Assembly: GCA_934454215.1 (NCBI GenBank)
Contig: CAKSGG010000041.1
Location: 1 to 23,730, forward strand
Source: an uncultured Clostridia bacterium
GTDB lineage: Bacteria > Bacillota > Clostridia > UBA1381
Length of the DNA stretch: 23,730 bases
Reading direction: 5' to 3'
Shown here: positions 1 through 7,694 of the stretch, piece by piece
Position numbering within the stretch: the stretch's first letter is position 1
Layout of the letters: each line of letters starts with the position of its first letter
Position numbers and translations under genes: made by a program
Notes under the pieces: generated by a model
What the model was told of the DNA's origin: nothing
The model's database searches: none
Seen by the model: the letters and a program-made list of their open reading frames with translations, nothing else

Positions 1-1010
1 GCCTCGGGTTCCTTGCACATACTTGTAATTCCAACGCCGCCGGCTGCCGACTGTGCCGGAACCTTATAGTAATTATGAATAGGAATTATCTCAAAGTCTT
101 CGCCGTATTTATCCGTCATCATCGGATTTGTCTGGTCACCCCAAAGAACATATCCGTTATCTGTTTTAAACTTTTGCTCACTTGTATTATCGGCGGTCAG
201 AACGTCCTTTCTGATATATCCCTTTTCATACCATGACCTTGCCCATTTGTAAAAATCCGTATAGATTTTGTCTGTAAACGGATAAAACGCCTCATACTTT
301 CCGCTGTCAGTCTTTCTTACGGCACACGGATATTTAACTGATTCATATGCGTCTGTCGAATAAGGTATCATTGACACATCTATTCCGTAAGCAATCTTAC
401 CCTCATCTGAAAGCTTTTTGCAGTACGAGTCTACAAGTTCATATGATTTTTCAAAATCATTTGTATACAGTGCATTCTTAAATCCTTCTATATCCAAATA
501 CTGCGCATACTGCTTAGGCAGATAGAACGCATACGGTGTGTCAAGCTGCTGATATGCCGGAATACCGTAGATTTTATCGTTCACCTTCATATAATCAAAC
601 AGCCAGTCGGGCAGTGCGGCTTTTGTTTCCTTGCCGTATTCGTCAAGTAAATCGTCAAGTTCTATAAATGAACCGTTTTGAACATCATTTACATAGTCAA
701 GACAATATGTTGCCGCTATATCCACTCTTTCATCACTCGCAAGCATAAGCAAAAACTTCTGCTTGTAGTCCGACGGTTCTATTATCTCAAAATCCACCGT
801 TACTTTCGGGAACTTTTCATGCAGTTTCTCATTGAATTTATCAAATACCATTCTTTGATCCTGTTGTCCCGTAGGGCCGGGCATTATGTACTTCAGACGG
901 ATTTCGTCCGATTTTTCCTTTGTTTGAATTTCTCCGTTTGTTCCGCAGCCGCAAAGCGTTGCTGCCATTGATGCTGCCGCAATGACTGCGGCTGTTCTTT
1001 TCAATTTCAT
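1..1010 (-). CDS. ABC transporter substrate-binding lipoprotein (sugar type), 3' end outside window
   Basis: Extracellular solute-binding protein expected to capture a sugar or oligosaccharide outside the membrane and pass it to the two permeases encoded just upstream. About 336 residues are visible and the reading frame is open to the window edge, so the C-terminus is missing. The N-terminus has basic residues, an Ala-rich hydrophobic stretch and a lipobox LCGC with the lipidated Cys at position 22, which marks a lipoprotein. The body has family features such as a segment reading KVNDKIYGIPAYQ and Trp/Tyr-rich parts typical of carbohydrate binders. The ATG at 1010 is preceded by GGAAAGGTG at a normal distance. 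It follows the upstream permease gene by 53 nt with no visible terminator, so it is probably the last or a late gene of that operon. The substrate cannot be read from the sequence. Confidence 0.9.
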   Translation of the reverse strand, partial: MKLKRTAAVIAAASMAATLCGCGTNGEIQTKEKSDEIRLKYIMPGPTGQQDQRMVFDKFNEKLHEKFPKVTVDFEIIEPSDYKQKFLLMLASDERVDIAATYCLDYVNDVQNGSFIELDDLLDEYGKETKAALPDWLFDYMKVNDKIYGIPAYQQLDTPYAFYLPKQYAQYLDIEGFKNALYTNDFEKSYELVDSYCKKLSDEGKIAYGIDVSMIPYSTDAYESVKYPCAVRKTDSGKYEAFYPFTDKIYTDFYKWARSWYEKGYIRKDVLTADNTSEQKFKTDNGYVLWGDQTNPMMTDKYGEDFEIIPIHNYYKVPAQSAAGGVGITSMCKEPE

Positions 1011-1063
1011 GTTATAAATCACCTTTCCTTTTTTGAATTTTAAAATTTATTGGTTTGTTTACA

Positions 1064-1951
1064 TCACCCTTTCACACTGCCCACAACCATACCCTTTGCA
1101 AAGTACTTTTGGAAGAATGGGAATATTACAAGCATCGGGCCTGCCGCAAGAACAGCCATTGCATATTTGAGTGTATCGGACGGCAGATTATCCGAATTCA
1201 TTAATGCACCCTCTGCCGTATTGCTCAGACTCTTTAAATATTCCGTTTCCCTTAAAATCTTCTGCAAAAGATATTGTAATGAATAGAGATTTGATTCTCT
1301 TATATACAAAAGCGTCGTATTCCAATCGTTCCACTTTGCCACCAATGCGGTAAAGCCAAGCGTTGCAAGAATCGGAGTTGACAGCGGAAGTACAATTCTG
1401 AAATAAATCGAATATTCGCTTGCGCCGTCGATTTTCGCCGCCTCTATAAGCCCGTCGGGCAGATTCTGAAAGAACGTTTTATAAAGTATTACATTCCATG
1501 CACTGAACAGTGACGGAATTACATATACCCAAAAGCTGTTTCCCAAATGCAGATATTTTGTTGTCAATATATATGTCGGTACAAGTCCGCCGTTAAACAG
1601 CATGGTAACAAGCAGATACTTTAATGTAAAGTTTTTCAGCTTATAACAGCTTCTTGCCAGCGGATATGCCATTGCACTCTGCACTGCCATACCGCCCGCC
1701 GTTGCTATCACTGAAAATAATATTGTTATTTTGTAGCTTTGTATTATTTGCTGAGGATTTGCAAGCGCAAGCTTGTACGCCTGCCAGTCTATATGCTTCG
1801 GTATAAGCATATAACCGAACTCTGAAACATCACTTTGTGATGAAACTGAAATTGATACCATGAGTATGAGCGGCAATACATACGTCAAGCTCATTGCAAT
1901 CAATATAATATGTAATATAATTCTTGATACAGATATTTTTTTCATAGTCAT
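1064..1951 (-). CDS. Carbohydrate ABC transporter permease, LplC/MalG type
   Basis: Inner subunit of a sugar importer; with the LplB-like partner upstream it should form the membrane channel. The 295-residue protein has about six hydrophobic segments, starting with one near residues 10-35. The cytoplasmic EAA loop that docks the ATPase is clear: EAAKIDGASEY followed by RIVLPLSTP. It ends in GSVKG, the same ending as the second LplC-like protein in this window (17014-17889), so the two are paralogues. Two ATGs are possible, at 1951 and 1945; an AGGA lies 5 nt before the first and 11 nt before the second. The start region is nearly identical to that of the binding-protein gene at 20471. The gene lies 24 nt after the LplB-like gene and belongs to the operon preceded by the promoter at 2965-2993. 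Confidence 0.94.
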   Translation of the reverse strand: MTMKKISVSRIILHIILIAMSLTYVLPLILMVSISVSSQSDVSEFGYMLIPKHIDWQAYKLALANPQQIIQSYKITILFSVIATAGGMAVQSAMAYPLARSCYKLKNFTLKYLLVTMLFNGGLVPTYILTTKYLHLGNSFWVYVIPSLFSAWNVILYKTFFQNLPDGLIEAAKIDGASEYSIYFRIVLPLSTPILATLGFTALVAKWNDWNTTLLYIRESNLYSLQYLLQKILRETEYLKSLSNTAEGALMNSDNLPSDTLKYAMAVLAAGPMLVIFPFFQKYFAKGMVVGSVKG

Positions 1952-1975
1952 AACATTCCTTTCATGCGCCGTTAA

Positions 1976-2926
1976 TTAAAACATACTGTTTTCGGGAGAT
2001 ACTTTTTTAACTATTGTATTTGCACCGATAAGAAGTATTGTTCCCGCCAGTGATTGGAACAGTCCTACCGCAGCAGTACGTTCCATATTCGTTCCGCTTT
2101 GCAGCGCCCTGAATACATATGTGTTTATAATATCCGTTGTCGGATAAAGAGTTCCTACGTTCATCGGCACCTGATAGAATAATCCGAAATCGCCGCCTAC
2201 AAGTCCTCCGACGCCCATAATCAATTTCAAGCCCAAAAGCGCTCCTATCTCGGGGATTATTATGTATAGCAAATGATGTAGCTTAGACGCTCCGTCCAAG
2301 TCTGCCGCCTCAAACAAAGACTCGTCAATTCCTACCATGCAGGCGTAATATAAAAGAGCGCCCATACCTACGTTTTTCCATACCTGAACGATAGGCAGAA
2401 TAAATATCCACGCTTTCGGCGTCGAATACCAGTCAACGCCTGTACCGCCCATGCTTTCTATAAGCTTGTTAAGCAAGCCGTTTATCGGATTTAAAAACGC
2501 ATACACTATATAAGCAATCAATACCATTGATATGAAATTCGGCAAAATCGACGTTGTCTGATAGTATTTGAGCGCACTCTTTTTATTTACGTTATAAAAG
2601 GCATACGCTACTATGATATTGAAAAAATTTTCAAGAAACAGGAACATTATTCCGTAGCCTATAGTGTTTCGCATCAGTCTGAAAAAATCATTTGACTGAA
2701 AAAAGAATTTAAAGTTGTCAAACCCTACCCATTTGCTTTCCAGTATTCCTATGTTGGGATTATACTTTTTAAAGGCTATAATAACGCCGAACATGGGCAG
2801 ATAACAAAATATAAGTGATAATATGTAACCCGGCAAAGCCAAAGTGAATAATTCAAAATTATCCTTAAAGCTGCCGATTTTATTCGTTCTTACGCTTTTT
2901 CTTGTCTTTTTTTGTAATAATTCCAT
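1976..2926 (-). CDS. Carbohydrate ABC transporter permease, LplB/UgpA type
   Basis: First membrane subunit of a sugar ABC importer, 316 residues, usual length for the family. After a basic N-terminus, the first membrane segment includes LALPGYILSLIFCYLP, and a GVIIAFKKYNP segment typical of LplB proteins follows. The EAA loop reads EAADLDGAS followed by IIIPEIG. The ATG at 2926 has GAGGG about 6 nt upstream. It is the first gene behind the promoter and repeat pair at 2965-3029, right after the histidine kinase gene. The next genes encode the LplC-like partner and a binding lipoprotein. No ATPase gene accompanies them, as in Bacillus systems of this type that borrow a shared MsmX-like ATPase (family knowledge). 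The substrate is unknown, though LplB-like proteins often serve oligosaccharides, including pectin fragments. Confidence 0.94.
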   Translation of the reverse strand: MELLQKKTRKSVRTNKIGSFKDNFELFTLALPGYILSLIFCYLPMFGVIIAFKKYNPNIGILESKWVGFDNFKFFFQSNDFFRLMRNTIGYGIMFLFLENFFNIIVAYAFYNVNKKSALKYYQTTSILPNFISMVLIAYIVYAFLNPINGLLNKLIESMGGTGVDWYSTPKAWIFILPIVQVWKNVGMGALLYYACMVGIDESLFEAADLDGASKLHHLLYIIIPEIGALLGLKLIMGVGGLVGGDFGLFYQVPMNVGTLYPTTDIINTYVFRALQSGTNMERTAAVGLFQSLAGTILLIGANTIVKKVSPENSMF

Positions 2927-2964
2927 AAAAATCCCTCACAATATAATTTTATATTTCTACAAAT

Positions 2965-2993
2965 ATTATATCATTTGGGATTTTCACAAACAA
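2965..2993 (-). promoter_or_regulatory. Sigma-A-type promoter of the permease operon
   Basis: Read on the minus strand: -35 TTGTTT at 2988-2993, 17-bp spacer, -10 TATAAT at 2965-2970. The start point should lie near 2959, giving a leader of about 33 nt before the ATG at 2926. The weak -35 box fits a promoter that needs an activator, and a repeat pair sits four bases upstream. Confidence 0.75.
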
Positions 2994-2997
2994 GGCG

Positions 2998-3029
2998 CAA
3001 TTTTGATTATCAGAGTCCCAATTTTGATT
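2998..3029 (-). promoter_or_regulatory. Tandem repeat operator, probably for the AraC-type response regulator
   Basis: Two identical 11-bp copies of AATCAAAATTG (minus strand) at 3019-3029 and 2998-3008, 21 bp apart, which is two helical turns and puts both on the same DNA face. The proximal copy ends four bases from the -35 box. Tandem direct sites abutting -35 are the usual layout for AraC-family activators. The same arrangement occurs before the response regulator gene. The binding protein is inferred, not shown. Confidence 0.65.
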
Positions 3030-3031
3030 TT

Positions 3032-4753
3032 TTAGGTCAGTTTGGGATATATAATCAAAATTCTTGTGCCCATTCCTTTTTCACTTTTTATATCGAAGCT
3101 GAATTTATCCTGAAAGAATATGGTAAATCTTAAAATAACGTTCTTTAAGCCTATCTCGCTGCCGCCGCTTTCCTCAAACAAATCCTCATGCAGTTTTTTC
3201 ATAAGCCTGTCCGGATTTTCTATACCTTCTCCGTCGTCTATGATTTCAAGCCTTATATTTTCTCCGTCATCTTTAATGTATATATCTATGCTGCCGTTAT
3301 ATTTTTTGCTTTTCAGTCCGTGCAACAGCGAATTTTCCGCCAGCGGCTGTATGCAAAGACGCAGGATTTTGTAATTTTCTATTCCCTCGTCTGCAAATAT
3401 ATTTATTTTCACGCTCGGATAGCTGTAGCCTATAATTTTTCTGTAATATTCAAAAAACTCCAGTTCTTCCTTTATGCTTACGCACACCTTATCAGTATTA
3501 ATCGAATACTTTAAAGACGATGAAAGATTTTTCAGCATAATTACAAGCCTGTCGGAAGGTCCGTGTTCCATTATTGTATTCAAACTCATTACATTAAGCG
3601 TATTTTTAAGATAATGAGGGTTCATCTGCGTTTGCAGTGACGTTAGCTGAAGCTTTTTATATTCGGTCATTCGCTTGTCAATCTCATCTTTAAGAATTTC
3701 ATTATCGTCTATCAGCTTCATAATACTGCGTGTTATGCTGTCTATTTCACGCTCCGAGGTGTTCTCGTCCATTTTTTCATATTTGTTGAGCAGTCTGTTC
3801 AGATTAGATACCGGCACGGATATATAGCCCGCAAATATAACGCTTATAACTCCGCCGAGCAGGATTATAAACATTACCAAAAGCCACGAGCCTATCAAAA
3901 TCGTATTCGATATACCCTTGTAGCTGTCAATCGGCGTTTGTACAACCGCTCTTAAACCCATATCTTCAATAATATATCCGCACTCAACATATTTTTTCCC
4001 ATCTATCTCGATTAATTTTGAATAATCACCGTCAAACATTTCACCCTTTTGCATAAGCTCGCCCAAATCGGTGCTGAATATAATCTCGCCCGTACTGTCC
4101 GTAAGCCGTGAATACGCATAGTTTGCGAGAATCTCGTCACGGATTGAATTAACGTTTATATTAACCGTAACATAGCCGACAGCGCCGTTTACATTGCACC
4201 GTCCGACTGCCGATATGAGCTTAACCTCGTCCTGCTGCTGTGCTATTATTTTAATTTTTCTTTCGCCTTCCTCCCCAACGACGGTTATCCAATCCGTATT
4301 CTGCACATTTCCGTCTTTAAAGCTTCCTTTTTCACTGAAAAGCTCTTTTGTTTTTTCGCTGTATATGTATACAGAATTTATTTCATTGTTCAGATTTTTG
4401 TATGAATATATTTTATTTACTATGCCTGCGTCTATATTTGCTTTATCCTTTAAAACATATACGCCCGAAATCAGATTTTTTACATCTTTGTCGACCAATA
4501 AATTACCCGTAACCTTTTTTGCGTCGCTTATATACTTTTCCAGCCGTTCTTCTATTCTCTGCGCATTGTTTATTCCTATATTGGTGTATTCCTTTTTTAC
4601 GTTCTCGACATTGATATACATATATAACCCCGCAATTACTGCGGTAAAGCAAAGTATTGCCGAAAAAAGCTTTATAAAATTAAGGAAGAACACGCTTTTA
4701 AAGCCGTATTTTTTCCAATCGGCAATGACCTTTTCATTGAAACGTATACCCAC
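3032..4753 (-). CDS. Sensor histidine kinase, YesM-like (LytS/His_kinase family)
   Basis: Membrane sensor that should phosphorylate the response regulator encoded just upstream. Layout for 573 residues: membrane segment at about 25-48, extracellular sensor region at about 50-275, second membrane segment at about 285-312, HAMP-like linker, coiled region, His_kinase box with QMNPHYLKNTLN (His380 as phosphoacceptor), and an ATPase domain with the N-box QPLAENSLLHG (Asn474) and G-box DDGEGI. The family consensus around the histidine is NPHFLYNTLN, so Tyr and Lys here are small deviations. Start choice: a GTG at 4762 touches the SD with no gap, while the GTG at 4753 lies 8 nt after GGGAG in the last codons of the regulator gene, so 4753 is preferred. 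The stop is only 3 nt before the operator repeats of the next operon. The pairing and the neighbouring importer suggest it senses a sugar or a loaded binding protein. Confidence 0.93.
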   Translation of the reverse strand: MGIRFNEKVIADWKKYGFKSVFFLNFIKLFSAILCFTAVIAGLYMYINVENVKKEYTNIGINNAQRIEERLEKYISDAKKVTGNLLVDKDVKNLISGVYVLKDKANIDAGIVNKIYSYKNLNNEINSVYIYSEKTKELFSEKGSFKDGNVQNTDWITVVGEEGERKIKIIAQQQDEVKLISAVGRCNVNGAVGYVTVNINVNSIRDEILANYAYSRLTDSTGEIIFSTDLGELMQKGEMFDGDYSKLIEIDGKKYVECGYIIEDMGLRAVVQTPIDSYKGISNTILIGSWLLVMFIILLGGVISVIFAGYISVPVSNLNRLLNKYEKMDENTSEREIDSITRSIMKLIDDNEILKDEIDKRMTEYKKLQLTSLQTQMNPHYLKNTLNVMSLNTIMEHGPSDRLVIMLKNLSSSLKYSINTDKVCVSIKEELEFFEYYRKIIGYSYPSVKINIFADEGIENYKILRLCIQPLAENSLLHGLKSKKYNGSIDIYIKDDGENIRLEIIDDGEGIENPDRLMKKLHEDLFEESGGSEIGLKNVILRFTIFFQDKFSFDIKSEKGMGTRILIIYPKLT

Positions 4754-4758
4754 CAGTA

Positions 4759-5985
4759 TCACTCCCTGACATTTTTTCTGATAACATTTCTTCTGTATTC
4801 CTCGGGCGTCATTCCTACGTTTGTTTTAAAGCTCCGTCCCATTTGCTTTGCATTGCTGTAATTCATTCTGTTTGCTATATCCTTTATTTTCATGTCGGTA
4901 TTAAGCAAAAGTATTATACGCTTTATTCTTTCGCTTTGTATATATTTATTAATCGACATTCCCACACGCTCTTTAAAGCATTTTGCAAAATAAGAATCGG
5001 AATACCCCACATAATTCGATATTTCCTCACGGTAAATATCATTTTCTATGTTATCCGATATATACTCCTTTGCCTTTTCCACGCACTGTATAATAGAATC
5101 CTCCGAATCATCAAAAAGCTTATTCGTTTTATCGGACATTTCATCGTTGCCCAGATAAACCGCTGTATTAATATCGGATATTTTGCACGCCTCAATAACA
5201 TTGTAATATTCCACATCAAGTTTCAGCATACTTACAATGTTTGAAAGAACTTTGTTGAAATCAATATGCTCATCATTTTCTTTTATTATAATTATCTGTA
5301 TCTTTCCATTTCTCAGATTAACAAAATTAACGTCATAAGCACTCATATCGTTAAGCGTCAGCCGTATAATTCCGCATATTGCGTCAATAAGCTTTTCACT
5401 TTCGTAATTCCATTTGGTTGTTTTATAGATACTGTAATTCTTAATATTGAGTACACATGACGATACAAACACATTATTCTCGTCAAGCTTGGGATACAAT
5501 GCCTTGAACGCCGCAATTTTTACCGGCTCTCTTTCAAGAACAATTTCTTCCCAAAAGCACATTTTGCTGTTTGTATACATTTCGGAAACGTTCTTTTCCT
5601 CCGCCTCGTTTCTTTTCAGATTTTCTATAGCTCTTTCTATAGCGTCGTCAACCTCAAAAATATCAATCGGCTTATTCAAATATTCAAACACGCCGAACTT
5701 TATTGCTTGCTTTGCATACTCAAAGTCGTCATATGCACTGACGATTATAACGTTGGTTTTTAATTTATTCCGATAAACATATTCCGCAACATCAAGTCCC
5801 GATTTATCGAGCATTTTTATATCCGTTATTATTATATCAACACTGTTGTCCTGCAAAAAATCAATAACATCTCCGCCGTCCGCAAAAACACCTATAACAT
5901 CAATATCAGGCTTGCTTCTTCTTATGCACTCCGCAAGCAAGTTGCGAGCCGCCTCAACATCATCGACTACAATCAGTCTATACAT
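4759..5985 (-). CDS. Response regulator with AraC-type DNA-binding domain, YesN-like
   Basis: Transcription factor controlled by the adjacent kinase. The 408-residue protein begins with a receiver domain: MYRLIVVDD with Asp8 and Asp9, phosphoacceptor Asp55 in IITDIKM, and the switch residues in VSAYDD and LNKP near 81-105. A middle region of about 170 residues has no motif that I recognise. The C-terminal 100 residues form two AraC helix-turn-helix units, including YSDSYFAKCFKERVGMSINK and a second SNAKQMGRSFKTNVGMTPEEY. Start: an in-frame ATG at 6012 lies at the predicted transcription start and has no SD, whereas the ATG at 5985 follows GGAGGGG by 4 nt and gives the conserved receiver N-terminus. 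It is likely the activator of its own promoter and of the permease operon, since both carry the same repeat pair. Confidence 0.94.
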   Translation of the reverse strand: MYRLIVVDDVEAARNLLAECIRRSKPDIDVIGVFADGGDVIDFLQDNSVDIIITDIKMLDKSGLDVAEYVYRNKLKTNVIIVSAYDDFEYAKQAIKFGVFEYLNKPIDIFEVDDAIERAIENLKRNEAEEKNVSEMYTNSKMCFWEEIVLEREPVKIAAFKALYPKLDENNVFVSSCVLNIKNYSIYKTTKWNYESEKLIDAICGIIRLTLNDMSAYDVNFVNLRNGKIQIIIIKENDEHIDFNKVLSNIVSMLKLDVEYYNVIEACKISDINTAVYLGNDEMSDKTNKLFDDSEDSIIQCVEKAKEYISDNIENDIYREEISNYVGYSDSYFAKCFKERVGMSINKYIQSERIKRIILLLNTDMKIKDIANRMNYSNAKQMGRSFKTNVGMTPEEYRRNVIRKNVRE

Positions 5986-6018
5986 ACAACCCCTCCGCTC
6001 TTTTTTCGTCATACTTTT

Positions 6019-6047
6019 ATTTTACCATTATTTGCACAACAGCGCAA
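6019..6047 (-). promoter_or_regulatory. Promoter of the response regulator-kinase operon
   Basis: Minus strand: -35 TTGCGC at 6042-6047, 17-bp spacer, -10 TAAAAT at 6019-6024. The expected start near 6012 leaves room only for the ATG at 5985. The sequence TGCGCCTTG running into the -35 is identical to that at the permease promoter. Confidence 0.7.
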
Positions 6048-6051
6048 GGCG

Positions 6052-6084
6052 CATTTTTGATTTTTCACGGTAACAATTCTGATT
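6052..6084 (-). promoter_or_regulatory. Tandem repeat operator before the response regulator gene
   Basis: Minus strand copies AATCAGAATTG at 6074-6084 and AATCAAAAATG at 6052-6062, 22 bp apart. Each differs by one base from the AATCAAAATTG repeats at 2998-3029. The gap to the -35 box is four bases (GCGC on the minus strand ending in C before TTG), the same as in the other copy. This suggests autoregulation. Confidence 0.6.
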
Positions 6085-6126
6085 ATTTTTTGCAATATCC
6101 TATCAAATATATACATTTGGGCAACA

Positions 6127-6158
6127 AAAAAACTGTATCAAATCCGATACAGTTTTTT
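6127..6158 (-). terminator. Rho-independent terminator after the NlpC/P60 gene
   Basis: Inverted repeat AAAAAACTGTATC at 6127-6139 and its perfect complement at 6146-6158 around a 6-base loop. On the minus strand the stem is followed by a T run. It begins 4 nt after the NlpC/P60 stop codon and insulates the response regulator operon. A-rich and T-rich flanks would allow some function in both directions. Confidence 0.85.
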
Positions 6159-6162
6159 ATTC

Positions 6163-7512
6163 TTATCTTATAACTCTCTTTCCACCGCAGAAGTCGCTCC
6201 TTGAATCAAGTGACGAATACTTGACAACATCACCTGTTCTCGGCGCATGAATATACATTCCGTTTCCTACGTACATACCAACGTGATGCGGTGCCGAGCT
6301 GCTTCCGAAGTATACCAAATCACCCGGCTGAAGCTCGCTTCTCGATACATATACGCCATCGTTATCCCACTGCGTGTATGTTGTACGCGTTATTGATATT
6401 CCGTTCTCTCTGAGTACATACTGAACAAATCCCGAACAGTCAAAGCCCGACGGTGTTGTTCCTCCCCAAAGATACGGAACGCCCAGATATTTTGCAGCCG
6501 TGTCAAGAACCTGCTGTGCCTTTGCGCTGTTTGCCGCATAAGCCGAACCGCTCTTTGCCTTATACTTAAAGTCTACAGGCATACTGTAAACCTCACTGCC
6601 GTCATTCAGAACAGCTCCCACAATAAGAGTATATTCCTTTGTACCCGGGAGCGTACCCTTTGTTATTGTATGCGATGTTGAATTATATATATCGTCCACA
6701 ACAACCGAATTTGCATTTACGTCTTTTATTATAACATGATATGCCGACGCATTCGGAATTGAAGTCCATGAAATTGTAAAATCTCCGTCCTCAATTTCAT
6801 CTCCGTCATTAGGCAATGTTATTGTCGGCAACGCTACCGAATAATCGTTAATCAAGAACTCACTCTTGAAATTATTGTATGTACGGTTAATCGTTGCGAT
6901 TGCCTGTTCTCTTGTTACCGAGCCCAAAGGATTCAATTCATTATCATTAATACCGTTAATTAACTGATATTCAAGCGCAAGCTTAATTGAATTTTTCGCC
7001 CACGAGCTTATTTGGTCTGCGTCACTGAAATTCAATATTTCGCTGTCGCTCTTTGTGCTTTCAATCTGAAAACCGTCAAGCTCCGTTGCACACATTACCG
7101 AAACAAGCATTTTCGCCATTTCCTCACGTGTAACATCTCTGTTCGGTGCAAACTCTCCGCTCGGTGTTCCCGAAGCAACTCCGAAATTATATGCCCAAAT
7201 CGCTACATCGCTGTTTGTATCAACAAAAGGCGAACCCATTGCCGTACTCTTTTCGGTTTCTTTCTTATATTCATTTAATTCTTCAGGTGCAAGCTTTTTA
7301 TATAAATTCATTGCAAGCTCACAAAATTCCTGTCTTGTAATATCTTCTGTCAAATTATGCGATACGATTGCATGAGATACAAGTCCCGCCTCACTGGCTG
7401 ACTGGTACTCTGCCTCTGCCCATCCGCTCAAATCAGCTGCAAAAGCCGAAGTCCCGAATACTGCGGTCAAAGATATAACAGATAGGATAAAATTCTTTGC
7501 TATGTTCTTCAA
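6163..7512 (-). CDS. SLH-anchored NlpC/P60 cell-wall endopeptidase
   Basis: Secreted peptidoglycan hydrolase, 449 residues, expected to cut peptide stems in the wall. Order: signal peptide (about 1-25, ending AFA), three SLH repeats (about 28-75, 95-140, 160-212) with ITRQE, VTREE and VTREQ motifs that bind the secondary wall polymer, a fibronectin-III-like beta domain (about 228-318), and an NlpC/P60 domain (about 330-449). Catalytic residues visible: Cys359 in FDCSGF, His410 in HHVGMYVGNG and His422 in IHAP. The start is a TTG at 7512 with GGAGAG 9 nt upstream; this frame alone gives the signal peptide. It is a single-gene unit with its own promoter (7644-7672), a leader of about 125 nt and a terminator right after the stop. 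A role in growth or daughter-cell separation is likely from the family. Confidence 0.95.
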   Translation of the reverse strand: MKNIAKNFILSVISLTAVFGTSAFAADLSGWAEAEYQSASEAGLVSHAIVSHNLTEDITRQEFCELAMNLYKKLAPEELNEYKKETEKSTAMGSPFVDTNSDVAIWAYNFGVASGTPSGEFAPNRDVTREEMAKMLVSVMCATELDGFQIESTKSDSEILNFSDADQISSWAKNSIKLALEYQLINGINDNELNPLGSVTREQAIATINRTYNNFKSEFLINDYSVALPTITLPNDGDEIEDGDFTISWTSIPNASAYHVIIKDVNANSVVVDDIYNSTSHTITKGTLPGTKEYTLIVGAVLNDGSEVYSMPVDFKYKAKSGSAYAANSAKAQQVLDTAAKYLGVPYLWGGTTPSGFDCSGFVQYVLRENGISITRTTYTQWDNDGVYVSRSELQPGDLVYFGSSSAPHHVGMYVGNGMYIHAPRTGDVVKYSSLDSRSDFCGGKRVIR

Positions 7513-7637
7513 GGTTAAAATCTCTCCTTACTTACCTTCTCGGTCTTACCGAACTCTTACTCAGTAAAATCCTCTACCCTCTGTGTTTCTTTTCCGATTA
7601 CATTCTAACTCTGGTCCGAGCCTTATTTTTACTAACA
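7513..7637 (-). promoter_or_regulatory. Long 5' leader of the NlpC/P60 gene, unclassified
   Basis: About 125 nt between the predicted start point and the TTG codon, purine-rich on the transcript. Small stems are visible: TTCGGT-AAG-ACCGAG near 7535-7549, and CTCGG at the 5' part can pair with CCGAG of the same hairpin, so two exclusive folds are possible. AAGGT upstream of the SD can pair with ACCTT that runs into the start codon. NlpC/P60 genes often follow c-di-AMP riboswitches, but I do not see that consensus here. Confidence 0.4.
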
Positions 7638-7643
7638 TCATGT

Positions 7644-7672
7644 ATTTTAACATCATTTACCCGTAATGTCAA
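7644..7672 (-). promoter_or_regulatory. Sigma-A promoter of the NlpC/P60 gene
   Basis: Minus strand: perfect -35 TTGACA at 7667-7672, 17-bp spacer, -10 TAAAAT at 7644-7649. Start expected near 7637. Confidence 0.8.
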
Positions 7673-7694
7673 GACTTTTTTAATAATTTGTGCA

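Noticed and set aside
3032..4762. ATGA-style overlap start of the kinase at GTG 4762
   Set aside because: The SD touches the codon with no spacer; the GTG at 4753 has a normal 8-nt gap. The difference is only three residues, so this is a preference and not certain.
4194..4769. 191-codon open frame on the plus strand
   Set aside because: Antisense to the histidine kinase sensor region, and no independent evidence of coding.
7513..7660. c-di-AMP (ydaO) riboswitch before the NlpC/P60 gene
   Set aside because: The context fits, but the conserved G-rich and CC-rich blocks of the ydaO consensus are not visible in the leader. I left it as an unclassified leader.
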